Shown here piece by piece: positions 51,146-51,328 of a stretch of DNA of 51,328 bases. This DNA comes from Oscillospiraceae bacterium (GTDB lineage: Bacteria; Bacillota; Clostridia; Oscillospirales; Oscillospiraceae). The translations under genes and the position numbers were made by a program. The first letter of the stretch is position 1. Each line of letters begins with the position of its first letter. The notes under the pieces are model-generated. The model was given only the letters and a program-made list of their open reading frames with translations. It had not been told where the DNA came from and ran no database searches. The DNA is taken from assembly GCA_016286665.1 (NCBI GenBank), contig JAEETX010000011.1, forward strand, positions 1-51,328, given 5' to 3'.

Positions 51146-51328
51146 ATGAACAAAAAGCAGAAGCGCCTTTTGTGGCGCATCATCATTGCGGCGATCTTCT
51201 TTGTGCCTCTGTATCTGATCAGCGAGGAATTCGTCAAGGTCGAGCTGCCGAATTGGACCCTGCTGATCCTGTTTCTGATCCCCTATCTGCTGGTGGGCTA
51301 CGATATCCTGCGCAGGGCGTTCCTGGGC
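51146..51328 (+). CDS. Heavy-metal P-type ATPase, N-terminal fragment
   Basis: 61 residues, cut by the right edge. MNKKQKRLLWRIIIAAIFFVPLYLIS and WTLLILFLIPYLLVGYDILRRAF match the first two membrane spans of clostridial ZntA/CadA-type metal exporters, which lack a fused HMA domain. Pairing with the separate HMA protein supports the call. AAAGGAACGG precedes the ATG. The catalytic DKTGT motif is outside the window. Confidence 0.8.
   Translation, partial: MNKKQKRLLWRIIIAAIFFVPLYLISEEFVKVELPNWTLLILFLIPYLLVGYDILRRAFLG

Overview
The window reads as a chromosomal segment of a GC-rich member of the Clostridia (Oscillospirales-like is my guess). Pointers are AGGAGG-type ribosome sites, frequent TTG/GTG starts, SpoIIE/STAS signalling genes, a Dpp-type lipoprotein transporter and a clostridial-style cobalamin riboswitch. 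No rRNA, tRNA, integrase or transposase gene was seen, so the taxonomic call rests on style only.

About 80% of the window is one contractile injection system (CIS) of the eCIS / Afp-PVC type. On the left, reading leftward, are a GNAT acetyltransferase and two nearly identical eCIS-core (DUF4157) cargo-type proteins. Divergent from them, a rightward block runs from 2.9 to about 36.1 kb. It encodes a receiver-like pseudo-regulator, three small accessory proteins, one sheath, three tube-like proteins, a tail-assembly-chaperone-like protein followed in the -1 frame by a DUF6760 protein, a huge proline/alanine/glutamate repeat protein, a LysM tube-initiator, a gp27-like hub, a gp5/gpV-like spike, gp25, two J-type baseplate proteins, a gpI-like protein, a 593-aa protein with a terminal Ig-like domain, a Pvc16-type cap, a PAAR-like tip and an AAA+ ATPase.

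Within or directly after this block sits a set of proteins not found in textbook eCIS loci. They are a kinase-like pseudoenzyme, a membrane class III cyclase homologue lacking its catalytic residues, a small single-span protein, a membrane MORN-repeat protein with a roughly 290-residue alanine-rich helix, and a membrane PP2C/SpoIIE homologue lacking its metal ligands. Together these suggest a CIS that is held at, or senses, the membrane and is coupled to degenerate signalling domains. That is inference.

From 37.9 to 43.4 kb lies a sensor/partner-switch group: a beta-propeller-like/Cache-like sensor fused to an MFS transporter, a GNAT enzyme, an apparently active SpoIIE phosphatase and a STAS anti-anti-sigma factor. 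A strong sigma-A promoter and a cobalamin riboswitch with a terminator precede a complete Dpp/Opp/Nik-type ABC importer plus an extra periplasmic-binding lipoprotein (44.1-50.6 kb). The right end holds a metal-regulated-looking promoter, a 72-aa heavy-metal-associated protein, a run of hairpins with a terminator, and the start of a probable metal-transporting P-type ATPase.

The most distinctive signals are a textbook -1 slippery heptamer (T TTT TTA) joining the chaperone-like gene to the DUF6760 frame, the series of pseudoenzymes inside a CIS operon, the amplified LVYRE motif array in the 1585-aa protein, the MORN/helix membrane protein, and two short inverted-repeat elements with related ends.
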